Both the position numbers and the translations under genes were made by a program. The notes beneath the pieces are model-generated. The model did no database searches, was not told where the DNA came from, and saw only the letters and a list, made by a program, of their open reading frames with translations. Source: Blattabacterium sp. (Cryptocercus kyebangensis) (lineage in GTDB: Bacteria > Bacteroidota > Bacteroidia > Flavobacteriales > Blattabacteriaceae). From it: 64,000 nt of DNA. Where the stretch lies: positions 1 through 64,000 of the forward strand of contig NZ_CP029820.1 of assembly GCF_003226855.1 (NCBI RefSeq). Reading direction: 5' to 3'. Positions within the stretch are counted from its first letter, which is position 1, and each line of letters starts with the position of its first letter. Positions 45,405-54,613 of the stretch are shown here, one piece after another.

Positions 45405-47483
45405 TTAAGAAATTTCTCTAATTTTTGATCCTAATTTATTTTTTAGAAATTTTTCTATTTTTTTCATTAAATCATTAATAATAATATCGGTTAATGTTTC
45501 ATCTTTACTTTCAAAAAAAAAACTTATAGTATAAGATTTTTTTGATTTTGGTAAATTTTTTCCTTCATATAAATCGTATATTTCTATTTTTTTAATTAAA
45601 TCCTTTTCCATTTTTTTTATTAATTGATAAACTTTTTCAAATGGAATTTTTTTGTCAATTAATAATGATAAGTCTCTTTTGGAAGTAGGATATTTAGAAT
45701 ATGGAATAAAAATTATTTTTTTTTCTTTAACAATAGAAATGAAATATTCCCAATCAATTTCTGCATAGAATATTTCTATATTTTTAGATATATTTTTTTT
45801 AATTTTTCCTAATTCTACAAGATTTTTATTTTTATATCTAATGGATATATTTTCTTTAAAAATAGGATGAATAGAGGATGTTTGAGTATAATAGTAAATT
45901 CCTATTCTTTTAAAAACTTGTTCTATAATCCCTTTTAAATAAAAAAATCCATCATTTTTATTTTCTATAGTTTTTTTACTTTTTTTTTCTATTTCTGATA
46001 CAGCAATACTAAGACATGTTTTTTCTAAAAATTGATGATTTTTTCTATAATAGATTTTTCCAAATTCAAAAAATTTTATATTGTTATTTCCTCTATTATA
46101 ATTATATTTTATGCTATCTATTATTCCAAATAATAGAGTTGAACGCATTGAATTATAATATTTATTTATAGGATTAATAATATTAATTGATTCTCTATCA
46201 AAAAAAGAATTTAATAAAAAAGAATCTGAATTTTGATTTCTCATAGGAGTATTTATAATTTCTTGAAATCCATAATTGACCAACTGATTAAAAATAACTT
46301 TTTGTATTTCTTCTTTTGTTTTATAAAAAAAATTAGGAATTGAATATATTTTTATTTTACTGGATTTTTTTATTTGGTTTATTCCATAAATACGCAATAT
46401 TTCTTCTATTAAATCTATTTCTCTTTGCACATCTATTCGATAAGGAGGGACAACTACTAATAAGGATTTTTCATCTTCTGAAAGAATGAAAATTTCAAGT
46501 AATGATAAAATTTTTTTTATTTTTTCTTTAGAGATATTTTTTCCAATAATATCCATAATTTTTTTATAACGAAGTTTTATTTTTAATGGAAAGATTGGAT
46601 TTGGATAAAGATCCACTATATCCGAACTTATTTTACATTTTATAATTTCTTTTAGAAGAGAGGCCATCCTTTGTAATGCATATACTGTTTGAGTAGGATC
46701 TACTCCTTTTTCAAATAGAAATCTATCATCTGTTTTTATTATATGTTTTATTCCAATAGAACGAATATCAACAGGATTAAAATAGGCACTTCCTAAAAAA
46801 ATATTTTTTGTTTTTATACTAATATTTGAATTATGACTACTTATAATTCCAGCTATAGATAAAGTATTTTTTGTATCAGATATAATTAAATCTTTTTCGT
46901 TTAATTCTCTTTTAATATTATCTTCAGATTTAAAATCAATCTTATTTTGTGCATTTTTAATAATAATTTTTTCTCCTTTTATCTGATCCATATCAAAAAT
47001 ATGTATAGGTTGACCTAATTCATGCATCACAAAATTTTTTATATCTATTACATTATTTATAGATTTTATTCCGATTGATTTTAATTGATCATTTAACCAA
47101 TCTGGAGATGAATCTATTTTTATTTTAGAGAGTGCTACTCCAGAATATCTTCTGCATTTTTTTTCTTCTTCAATCAATATTTTAAAACAATATTTATTGA
47201 TATCTTTTTTGTAATTATTTATTATAGGTTTTGATAAAACAGTTTTATATCCACGATAAGTTAGAATAGCATATAAATCACGAGCGATTCCATAATGACT
47301 CATAGCATCGGAACGATTAGGTGTAAGATCTATATCTAGAATAGAATCTTCTCTATTACTTCCTATAGTAATTTTTCTTACACTTTTTACCGATAACCCA
47401 ATATCGGTTAATATGTTAGATATTTTTTTCGAACTAAGATTAACGGAAATGTATTTTTTAAGCCAATTATATGATATTCTCAT
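45405..47483 (-). CDS. pheT: Phenylalanyl-tRNA synthetase beta subunit lacking the tRNA-binding OB-fold domain
   Basis: Beta chain of the alpha2-beta2 PheRS. The first about 38 residues (MRISYNWLKKYISVNLSS onward, then DIGLSVKSVRK) are normal, but the sequence then goes directly to DIDLTPNRSDAMSHYGIARDL. The EMAP/OB-fold tRNA-binding domain, about 105-110 residues that sit between these blocks in other bacteria, is absent. The B3/B4 editing core, B5 (near 285-355), the synthetase-like domain and the C-terminal anticodon-binding (FDX-ACB) domain (about 600-692) are recognisable. 692 residues versus about 800 usual agrees with one clean deletion. Starts 4 bases inside the end of dnaN. Confidence 0.93.
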   Translation of the reverse strand: MRISYNWLKKYISVNLSSKKISNILTDIGLSVKSVRKITIGSNREDSILDIDLTPNRSDAMSHYGIARDLYAILTYRGYKTVLSKPIINNYKKDINKYCFKILIEEEKKCRRYSGVALSKIKIDSSPDWLNDQLKSIGIKSINNVIDIKNFVMHELGQPIHIFDMDQIKGEKIIIKNAQNKIDFKSEDNIKRELNEKDLIISDTKNTLSIAGIISSHNSNISIKTKNIFLGSAYFNPVDIRSIGIKHIIKTDDRFLFEKGVDPTQTVYALQRMASLLKEIIKCKISSDIVDLYPNPIFPLKIKLRYKKIMDIIGKNISKEKIKKILSLLEIFILSEDEKSLLVVVPPYRIDVQREIDLIEEILRIYGINQIKKSSKIKIYSIPNFFYKTKEEIQKVIFNQLVNYGFQEIINTPMRNQNSDSFLLNSFFDRESINIINPINKYYNSMRSTLLFGIIDSIKYNYNRGNNNIKFFEFGKIYYRKNHQFLEKTCLSIAVSEIEKKSKKTIENKNDGFFYLKGIIEQVFKRIGIYYYTQTSSIHPIFKENISIRYKNKNLVELGKIKKNISKNIEIFYAEIDWEYFISIVKEKKIIFIPYSKYPTSKRDLSLLIDKKIPFEKVYQLIKKMEKDLIKKIEIYDLYEGKNLPKSKKSYTISFFFESKDETLTDIIINDLMKKIEKFLKNKLGSKIREIS

Positions 47484-48628
47484 ATTATTACGGACATAAT
47501 TAATATTAGGATTGATTCTTCTTTTTTTGTATTAGAATATGGTCTCATAATACCACTTTTATTTGAATTACAAAATTCAAAACTAATAAAATCTTCATTA
47601 AAAGAAGATAATGTTTCTATCAGGAACTGAGAATTAAAAGCCATTTTAATATATCCACCTTTAAATTCTTCATAAATAGATTTACATTGAATTTTTGAAT
47701 AACTGGGAATGATAGGATCTTCCTCATAAATTTTTAATTTATTATTCTTTAAATGAAATCGAATAAGACTTATTTTTTTTTTAGAAAAAATAGAGATTCT
47801 TTTAATAGAATTTAGGAATAAAAGACGATTGACAATGAATAATATATCTTTATTTTTAGGAATAACAGAGTTAAAATCTGGATATTTTTCATCAATAAAC
47901 TTACATAAAAAAATTTTATTTTTAAAGTGAAATTTAATTATATCAATTTTGTTATACTCAATGGTCACAATACTTTTTTCATTTTCTTCATTTAGAATAT
48001 TTTGAAGAATCTTAAGAGATTTTTTATGGATAGTAAATTTAATAGAATAATTAAACCTAATATGATTTATGGTATATTTTACTAATTTATAAGTATCCGT
48101 AGCTACAAAAGTAGATCCATGTGGAGAAAAATGAAAAAAAACTCCATTCATAATAGGAGTTAAATATTCATTTCCGGTTGCAAATAAAGTTTTTTTTAAA
48201 ATTTTCAAAAGTATTTTTGAATATAAAATAATTTTACTAGTTTTTTTTACTATCAATAAAGTATTTGGATCACTATTTATAGAGTTTATCATCTCATTAG
48301 AGATACTAGGAATAGGGTAATTCCCCTGTTTAGAATAAATATTAAGTATATTTTTTTCTTTTTTTATAAGAATAGGTTCTTCCGGAAAAGTATTTAAAAG
48401 ATCTATCATCAATTTTGGATGAATAGCTATTTTTTCTTTTGAATTTTTTTTTACACATACTTGTATTTCTGTAGTAATAATGTTATTTTCTGAATCCGAA
48501 ATCATAATGATCAACTTTTCTCCGAAAATTTCAAAAATAAAATATTCTGAATTATTTCTAGGATTTATAATTTTATGTAAAACACATAATTTTTGTAAAA
48601 GAGAAAAGCTAGAAACAAAAAAATGCAT
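47480..48628 (-). CDS. dnaN: DNA polymerase III beta subunit (sliding clamp)
   Basis: Ring-shaped processivity clamp. Three repeated clamp domains fit 382 residues: the first to about 120, the second with ATGNEYLTPIMNGVFFHFSPHGSTFVATDTYKLV (near 160-195), and the third to the end, finishing with a hydrophobic ILILIMSVII tail. It is not adjacent to dnaA, and its 3' end overlaps pheT, an unusual neighbour. A tRNA gene lies just upstream on the same strand, so the three may be co-transcribed. Confidence 0.93.
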   Translation of the reverse strand: MHFFVSSFSLLQKLCVLHKIINPRNNSEYFIFEIFGEKLIIMISDSENNIITTEIQVCVKKNSKEKIAIHPKLMIDLLNTFPEEPILIKKEKNILNIYSKQGNYPIPSISNEMINSINSDPNTLLIVKKTSKIILYSKILLKILKKTLFATGNEYLTPIMNGVFFHFSPHGSTFVATDTYKLVKYTINHIRFNYSIKFTIHKKSLKILQNILNEENEKSIVTIEYNKIDIIKFHFKNKIFLCKFIDEKYPDFNSVIPKNKDILFIVNRLLFLNSIKRISIFSKKKISLIRFHLKNNKLKIYEEDPIIPSYSKIQCKSIYEEFKGGYIKMAFNSQFLIETLSSFNEDFISFEFCNSNKSGIMRPYSNTKKEESILILIMSVII

Positions 48629-48653
48629 GTTATACTTTTTTTTTAAAACAGAA

Positions 48654-48727
48654 TAGCGTGAGGGGGAATTGAACCCCCGACCTCTGGGTTATGAATCCAA
48701 CGCTCTAACCATCTGAGCTATCACGCC
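48654..48727 (-). tRNA. tRNA-Met (anticodon CAT, probably elongator)
   Basis: The minus strand folds as acceptor GGCGTGA/TCACGCT, D-arm AGCTCAGATGGTTAGAGC, anticodon loop TTCATAA and a T-arm GGGGG TTCAATT CCCCC; discriminator A, no encoded CCA. The G2-C71 and C3-G70 acceptor pairs are those favoured by MetRS, and the 5' G1 rules against a typical initiator tRNA. The other CAT tRNA at 30.4 kb looks like Ile2. One mismatch (A-C) closes the anticodon stem. Confidence 0.88.
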
Positions 48728-48825
48728 TTATATTCTTATAATATAGAAAAAATCATAAATTTATAAAAGAAAAATTGCAAAAAAATTAAAGTTAATCTAT
48801 TTTTTATTAATACATTTTTAATATT

Positions 48826-49488
48826 ATGACTTTTGATTTAAGTAACTATAGAAAAATTTATCAAAAAAATAATTTGATCGAATCTGATGTTCCATCAGAT
48901 CCTTTAAAATTATTTCATAATTGGTTTCAAGAAGAAAAAAATATTCATAAAGTATATAAAATAAATGAAGAGCCTAATGCTATGTCTATTTCAACTATAG
49001 GGAAAGATGGAGTTCCTGAAACTAGAATTGTTTTGTTAAAAATGTACTCTAAAGAAGGTTTTGTATTTTATACAAATTATTATAGCTTTAAAGGAAGATC
49101 TATTCAAAAAAATCCAAAAGCATGTATCTCTTTTTATTGGCCAAATACAGAAAGACAAATTCTTATTCAAGGAGATGTTCTAAAAATATCAAAAAATAAA
49201 TCGGATGAATATTTTTATAAAAGACCCAAAGAAAATCAAATAGGATGTTGGGCTTCGAAACAAAGTGTCATTATTCCATCTAAAGAATATTTATTTATTC
49301 AGTATCAAAAATGGAATCATTTTTTTAAAATACATATGATAAAACGTCCTTTTTATTGGGGAGGATATATCGTAAAACCTTATAAAATGGAATTTTGGCA
49401 GGGAAGGCCAAAAAGACTTCATGATAGATTAATTTATAGTTTAGAAAAAAAAAGTAATAAATGGAAATTATATCGATTATCTCCATAA
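48826..49488 (+). CDS. pdxH: Pyridoxamine/pyridoxine 5'-phosphate oxidase
   Basis: FMN enzyme making pyridoxal 5'-phosphate, the last step of the vitamin B6 route. It has AMSISTIGKDGVPETRIVLLK near residue 45, FYTNYYSFKGRSI (FMN phosphate contacts), and the C-terminal PYKMEFWQGRPKRLHDRLIY. 220 residues, full length. With PdxJ at 19 kb it suggests that PLP is made in this organism. Confidence 0.95.
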   Translation: MTFDLSNYRKIYQKNNLIESDVPSDPLKLFHNWFQEEKNIHKVYKINEEPNAMSISTIGKDGVPETRIVLLKMYSKEGFVFYTNYYSFKGRSIQKNPKACISFYWPNTERQILIQGDVLKISKNKSDEYFYKRPKENQIGCWASKQSVIIPSKEYLFIQYQKWNHFFKIHMIKRPFYWGGYIVKPYKMEFWQGRPKRLHDRLIYSLEKKSNKWKLYRLSP

Positions 49489-49495
49489 AATAATA

Positions 49496-49528
49496 AGAAG
49501 ATAAAGTGATCCAACCACCTTATCTTCT
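49496..49528. terminator. Bidirectional terminator between pdxH and the HU gene
   Basis: AGAAGATAA and TTATCTTCT form a 9-bp stem that extends inward past one mismatch by GTG/CAC, around a short loop. It lies exactly between the convergent pdxH and HU genes. It has more G-C pairs than most intergenic stems here. Confidence 0.6.
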
Positions 49529-49543
49529 GTTATGAAAAAAAAA

Positions 49544-49810
49544 TTATAAATTCGTTAATTCTGCCCCTATTTTGAATTTAGCAACCTTTTTTCCTGGAAT
49601 AAAAATTTTTTTTCCTGTTCTAGGATTAATTCCATTTCTTGGATTCCTGTTTATAACAGAAAAGGTTCCAAATCCAATCAAGGTAACTTTATCTCCTTTT
49701 TTTAGGGATTCAATTATGGTTTCAATAAATGCATCTGTAATGTTTTTCGCTTTTATTTTTGTAATCCCTGTTTTTTCAGCTATTGAATTCACCAATTCTG
49801 TTTTGTTCAT
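49544..49810 (-). CDS. hup: HU-family nucleoid protein
   Basis: Small DNA-bending dimer protein of 88 residues. MNKTELVNSIAEKTGITK is the usual N-terminal helix, and VTLIGFGTFSVINRNPRNGINPRTGKKIFIP gives the beta arm with the intercalating proline (NPRTGK). It may be the main nucleoid protein of this reduced genome. A -7-like element lies 59 bases upstream. Confidence 0.94.
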   Translation of the reverse strand: MNKTELVNSIAEKTGITKIKAKNITDAFIETIIESLKKGDKVTLIGFGTFSVINRNPRNGINPRTGKKIFIPGKKVAKFKIGAELTNL

Positions 49811-49868
49811 TATACAATTAATTTAATTTTAATTAACTATAAAACAACATTTTTATAATTAACGATAG

Positions 49869-49876
49869 CAAATATA
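49869..49876 (-). promoter_or_regulatory. Candidate -7 promoter element for the HU gene
   Basis: CAAATATA on the plus strand reads TATATTTG on the minus strand, an exact TAnnTTTG match, 59 bases before the HU start codon. A -33 TTG is not seen at the usual distance (only CGA at 49896), so this is tentative. Confidence 0.3.
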
Positions 49877-49913
49877 ATGGATAAATATGGATGACCGAAT
49901 AAAAAATTTATTT

Positions 49914-50870
49914 TTATCGAACAAAAAGGTTTTTTCTTATTTTTATTCCGTTAATTAAATTCTTTATATCCATTTTTTTTTTCCCCTCTATTTGTCCTTC
50001 AATAATAGAGATAAACCCTTCTTTTACAGAAATTTTCATTTCATATGACGAAAGAATTACAAATCCAATTGGAAAAGAATGTATTTCCCTTATTTTTTTA
50101 ACAATGAAAATCTTAAACCTAACGAATATTTTTTCATTAAAAAATAAAAATGTCCATGCTGTAGGATAAGGACTAAGTCCTCGTATTTTATTATAAATAA
50201 CTTCTATAGAATTTTCTTTCCAAAAAATTCTACAATCTATAGGAGATATTTTTGGAGCATATTTTAATGGTGAAGAAATAATATATTTTTGAATTTTTGG
50301 TTTTATTTTTTTTTGAAGAATACCTTCTAATGTTTTTATGATCATAGATCCACTAAATTTTTTTAATTTATTTTCAAGTTCTCCAGCTGTTTCTTCCTTT
50401 TCTATTTTTATTTCTTTTTGTAAAAGGATTTTTCCATAATCGACTTGATTATTGACAAAAAAAGTGGTTAATCCAGTTTTATTTTCTCCATTAATAATTG
50501 CCCAATTAATAGGAGCTGCTCCTCTATATTGTGGTAGAAAAGAGGCATGTAGATTTAAGGTTCCCATTTTTGGATTTCCCCAAACTTCTTTAGGTAAAAT
50601 TCGAAATGAAACTATAATTTGTATATCTGCATTCCATATTTTTAAATTCTTTAAAAAAAAAGGATCTATAAGATTTTTTGGTTGTAGAATAGGAATATGA
50701 TTTTCTAATGCATATTTTTTTACAGATGTATTTCTTTTATTTTTATTGAAAATAGAATCAGGATTTGTAATTATTCCTACAATATTATATTTTCTAATAG
50801 ATAGTTCTTTTAAAGAAAAAAGAGAAAAAGGAGTAGAACCTATAAATACAATTCTAGGAAACTTTTTCAT
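49914..50870 (-). CDS. fmt: Methionyl-tRNA formyltransferase
   Basis: Formylates initiator Met-tRNA with 10-formyl-THF. N-terminal RIVFIGSTPFS, the active-site signature LNLHASFLPQYRGAAPINW (Asn/His, near 109-127), and the C-terminal tRNA-binding domain from about 205. 318 residues, full length. Its presence implies formylated initiation is kept. Confidence 0.95.
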   Translation of the reverse strand: MKKFPRIVFIGSTPFSLFSLKELSIRKYNIVGIITNPDSIFNKNKRNTSVKKYALENHIPILQPKNLIDPFFLKNLKIWNADIQIIVSFRILPKEVWGNPKMGTLNLHASFLPQYRGAAPINWAIINGENKTGLTTFFVNNQVDYGKILLQKEIKIEKEETAGELENKLKKFSGSMIIKTLEGILQKKIKPKIQKYIISSPLKYAPKISPIDCRIFWKENSIEVIYNKIRGLSPYPTAWTFLFFNEKIFVRFKIFIVKKIREIHSFPIGFVILSSYEMKISVKEGFISIIEGQIEGKKKMDIKNLINGIKIRKNLFVR

Positions 50871-50995
50871 ATATGAATAATATTAAACTATTTTATTTGT
50901 AATTTAAATTCACTAATTTTATCTTGTAATATTGTAATAGAAAATAGTTCATTGATTTTTGAAAATCAAACCTAAACAATGATTTATCAAATTTT

Positions 50996-51027
50996 CAAAT
51001 ATAATTCAAATAAATATCAATAGACAA
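50996..51027 (-). promoter_or_regulatory. Candidate Bacteroidota promoter for fmt
   Basis: On the minus strand TATATTTG (50996-51003) is preceded by TTG (51025-51027) with a 21-base spacer, matching the -7/-33 pair. It lies about 126 bases before the fmt start and within the region upstream of the DUF2795 gene on the other strand. Confidence 0.3.
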
Positions 51028-51033
51028 TAAAAT

Positions 51034-51267
51034 ATGTATTGGACTTTAGAATTAGCTTCTCATTTAGAAGATGCTCCTTGGCCCGCAACAAAGGATGAAT
51101 TAATCGATTTTGCTATTCGAACTGGTGCTCCACTGGAAGTTGTGGAGAATCTTCAACAGTTAGAAAATGGAGAAGGAGAAATTTTTGAATCTATAGAAGA
51201 TATATGGGCGGATTATCCACGTGATGATGAAGATTTTTATTGGAATAGAGATGAATATGAACTTTGA
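51034..51267 (+). CDS. DUF2795-family protein conserved in Bacteroidota
   Basis: A short acidic protein of 77 residues: MYWTLELASHLEDAPWPATK, DELIDFAIRTGAPLEVVENL, and an acidic aromatic tail ending DEDFYWNRDEYEL. The DELIDFAIRTGAP segment matches DUF2795. Function is unknown. It is very well conserved despite the AT bias of the genome, which implies selection. It lies 36 bases before secA, an order I recall for other Bacteroidota. Confidence 0.88.
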   Translation: MYWTLELASHLEDAPWPATKDELIDFAIRTGAPLEVVENLQQLENGEGEIFESIEDIWADYPRDDEDFYWNRDEYEL

Positions 51268-51303
51268 ATGAAAATTACGAACTACGTTTAATCATTATAC
51301 TTG

Positions 51304-54300
51304 ATGAGTTTTTTTGGAAATATATTAAAAAAATTACTAGGAAATAAAAATGAAAAGGACCTTCAAGAGGTTAGAAAATTTTTAATTCATATTAAAGAAG
51401 AAGAGAAAAAAATGTCATCGTTATCTGATGATGAATTAAGAAATAAAACTCAAGAGTTTAAAGATACTATAAAATCCTCTACGAAAAAATTTTATGAAAA
51501 GGAAAAATTTTTTATAAAAAAAATACAAGAAAAGTCTTGTAATATATTTTCTTTGGAAGAAATACAATTAAATAAAGAAAAAATTAAGGAAGAATGTTAT
51601 AAAGTAGAACAAAAAGTATTAATGAATCTTTTATCAAAAGCTTTTGCTGTTATTAAAGAAACAGCTAAACGTTTTAAAGAAAAAAAGCAACTTATAGTAA
51701 AATTAACGGTTTTTGATAAAGAATTATCAAAAATTAAACCTTACGTTTTATTAAAAAATAATATGGCTATTTGGAAAAATAGATGGGATGCATGTGGAAA
51801 ATCTGTAGTTTGGGATATGGTTCACTATGATGTTCAATTAATGGGTGGAATAGTTCTTCATCAAGGAAAAATAGCCGAGATGGCTACTGGAGAAGGAAAA
51901 ACTTTTGTAGCTACTTTATCCGCTTATTTAAATGCTCTTTCTGGAAGAGGAGTTCATATTGTAACAGTAAATAATTATTTATCTAAAAGAGATACCAATT
52001 GGATGGCTCCTTTAATGGAATTTCATGGATTAAGAGTAGAGTGTATTGATGATTATCCATCTTCTAATATTTATATGCGTAAGAAAGCTTATAAAGCGGA
52101 TATTACTTATGGAACCAATAACGAATTTGGATTTGATTATTTACGTGATAATATGGTTTCATCTAAAGATGAATTGGTTCAAAGAGAATTAAATTACGCT
52201 ATTATAGACGAGATTGATTCTGTTTTAATAGATGAAGCGCGTACTCCTTTAGTTATTTCAGGTCCAGTTCATTCACATAATGATAATAAAGAGGAATTTT
52301 ATTTGTTAAAGAATAAAGTAGAAGATATTTTAAATAAGCAAAATGTAGAAGTTAAAAACTTTTTTTATGAATCTAAAAATTTAATTAAATCTGGAGATAA
52401 AAGATTAGGAGGATTTAAACTTTTTCAAGCATATCGAGGATTACCAAAGAAAAAATCCTTAATTAAATTTTTAAGTGAAGATAAGAATCGTCTAATTTTA
52501 CAAAAAATAGAAAGTTATTATTTACAAGATAATGGAAGAGAGATGTATAAAGTAGATAAAGATCTTTATTTTGTAATAGATGAAAAAAACAATACTGTGG
52601 AATTAACGGATAAAGGAATTGAATTTTTGTCTAAAAATGTAGAAGATATAGGATTTTTTGTATTACCTGATATTAATTTAGAAATTACTGAATTAGAAAA
52701 AAAATCTTTTCCTAAAGAAAAAGAAATAAAAGAGAAAGAAAAACTTTTAAATAATTTTACGGTTAAATTACAACGTATACATACAATAAATCAACTTCTT
52801 AAGGCCTATACTTTATTTGAAAGAGATATAGATTATGTAGTACTAGAAGGAAAAGTCAAAATAGTAGACGAACAAACTGGTCGTATAATGGAAGGAAGAC
52901 GTTATTCAGATGGGATTCATCAAGCTATTGAAGCAAAAGAACATGTAAAAATAGAATCTTCTAGTCAAACTTTTGCAACCATCACTTTACAAAACTATTT
53001 TAGAATGTATAAAAAGATATCTGGAATGACCGGAACAGCAGAAACAGAATCTGGAGAATTCTTTCACATTTATAAATTAGATGTTATAGTGATTCCTACA
53101 CATAGGAAAGTAAAAAGAATGGATTTACAAGATCTTGTTTTTAAAACAAAACGTGAAAAATATAATGCTATTATAGAAAAAATTATTTATTTATCTAAAT
53201 ATGAGAAACGTCCGGTCCTTGTTGGAACAACTTCTGTTGAAGTATCTGAATTTCTTAGTAGAGCTTTAAAATTTAGAAAAATAGAACATAATGTTTTAAA
53301 TGCAAAACTTCATGATAAAGAAGCAGAAATTATAGAAAAAGCGGGGCTACCTGGATCTGTAACTATAGCTACTAATATGGCTGGTAGAGGAACGGATATA
53401 AAAATTTCAAAAGAGGTGGTAAAATATGGAGGATTGTACGTTTTAGGAACTGAAAGACATGATTCTAGAAGAGTGGACAATCAGTTAAGGGGGCGTTCTG
53501 GACGTCAAGGCGATCCAGGATGTTCTCAATTTTATGTATCTCTGGAGGATAATTTAATTCGTTTATTTATAGATTCAGAAAGATTATCTAAATTAATGGA
53601 TCGTTTTGGACATAAAGAAGGTGATATCATCCAACATCCTTTGTTGACGAAATCTATAGAAAGAGCACAAAAAAAAATAGAAGATAACAATTTTAGTATT
53701 CGAAAACGTTTGTTAGATTATGATGATGTTATTAATAAACAACGAGAGTTTATTTATAAAAAACGTAGAAATGCTTTGTGTGGAGAAGATCTTAGTTTAG
53801 ATATTTCTAATATGGTATATGTTTTATTGGATATTATGATATTGTTGAATAAGTCTTTAAATGATTTTAAAAATTTGGAATATGAATTTTTTCAAATTTT
53901 TGGTATTGATTTTCCTATAGAAGAAAGTGAATTTTTTTTGTGTAAAGAACGAGATTGTATCAATAAAATACATGATTTGATTATAGATTTTTATGAGAAA
54001 AAAAAAGAAAGAATGATGGATCAAGAAATTTATCCTATTGTATCCAATATTTTTGAAAAAAATAGGACAGATTGTAAAATTAAAATAACATTTACAGATG
54101 GAGTTACTAATATTAGCTCTGCATATAACTTAAAAGAAAGTTATAAGAATCGTGGGATATCGTTATTATCTATATTTGAAAAAAAAACTATATTGTGTTT
54201 TCTAGATGAAAAGTGGAAAGAACATTTACGGGAAATGGATAATTTACGATATTCGGTACAAAATGCCGTTTTTGAACAAAAAGATCCTCTTATAGTTTAT

Positions 54301-54588
54301 AAACAAAATGCTTTTAATTTATTTCAAGAAAGAGTTTATGAAATTAATAGAAAAATTATTTCTTTTTTTCTAAAATCTACTATAATGAAAAATAATATTT
54401 TATGTATTCCAAAAAATAATAGAATAATAGATCTTTTTTTTAATGAAAAAAATGGGAAAAAATTGGGGAGAAATAATAGAATTATTATCCGTCATTTAGT
54501 TACAGGAGAAACTAGAAATATAAAATTTAAACAGGCAGATTTTTTCTTGGAAAATGGAGAGTGGATCATAGAAGAGGATCCTTTTTAG
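51304..54588 (+). CDS. secA: Protein translocase ATPase SecA
   Basis: Motor ATPase driving proteins through SecYEG. Walker A MATGEGKT at residues 193-200, DEAD-type motif in AIIDEIDSVLIDEAR, the preprotein cross-linking domain after it, then NBD2 with TNMAGRGTDIKIS and QLRGRSGRQGDPG. The C-terminus is a short basic and beta-rich segment ending EWIIEEDPF, with no Cys-rich SecB/zinc domain. At 1094 residues it has the long Bacteroidota form. I start at ATG 51304; a TTG at 51301 would add one residue. Confidence 0.95.
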   Translation: MSFFGNILKKLLGNKNEKDLQEVRKFLIHIKEEEKKMSSLSDDELRNKTQEFKDTIKSSTKKFYEKEKFFIKKIQEKSCNIFSLEEIQLNKEKIKEECYKVEQKVLMNLLSKAFAVIKETAKRFKEKKQLIVKLTVFDKELSKIKPYVLLKNNMAIWKNRWDACGKSVVWDMVHYDVQLMGGIVLHQGKIAEMATGEGKTFVATLSAYLNALSGRGVHIVTVNNYLSKRDTNWMAPLMEFHGLRVECIDDYPSSNIYMRKKAYKADITYGTNNEFGFDYLRDNMVSSKDELVQRELNYAIIDEIDSVLIDEARTPLVISGPVHSHNDNKEEFYLLKNKVEDILNKQNVEVKNFFYESKNLIKSGDKRLGGFKLFQAYRGLPKKKSLIKFLSEDKNRLILQKIESYYLQDNGREMYKVDKDLYFVIDEKNNTVELTDKGIEFLSKNVEDIGFFVLPDINLEITELEKKSFPKEKEIKEKEKLLNNFTVKLQRIHTINQLLKAYTLFERDIDYVVLEGKVKIVDEQTGRIMEGRRYSDGIHQAIEAKEHVKIESSSQTFATITLQNYFRMYKKISGMTGTAETESGEFFHIYKLDVIVIPTHRKVKRMDLQDLVFKTKREKYNAIIEKIIYLSKYEKRPVLVGTTSVEVSEFLSRALKFRKIEHNVLNAKLHDKEAEIIEKAGLPGSVTIATNMAGRGTDIKISKEVVKYGGLYVLGTERHDSRRVDNQLRGRSGRQGDPGCSQFYVSLEDNLIRLFIDSERLSKLMDRFGHKEGDIIQHPLLTKSIERAQKKIEDNNFSIRKRLLDYDDVINKQREFIYKKRRNALCGEDLSLDISNMVYVLLDIMILLNKSLNDFKNLEYEFFQIFGIDFPIEESEFFLCKERDCINKIHDLIIDFYEKKKERMMDQEIYPIVSNIFEKNRTDCKIKITFTDGVTNISSAYNLKESYKNRGISLLSIFEKKTILCFLDEKWKEHLREMDNLRYSVQNAVFEQKDPLIVYKQNAFNLFQERVYEINRKIISFFLKSTIMKNNILCIPKNNRIIDLFFNEKNGKKLGRNNRIIIRHLVTGETRNIKFKQADFFLENGEWIIEEDPF

Positions 54589-54613
54589 AAACATCCTATT
54601 GTTTTAATTAGAA

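Noticed and set aside
48654-48727. CAT tRNA considered as initiator tRNA-fMet
   Set aside because: It has a paired first base (G1-U72) and lacks the GC-rich anticodon stem (three G-C pairs) of initiators.
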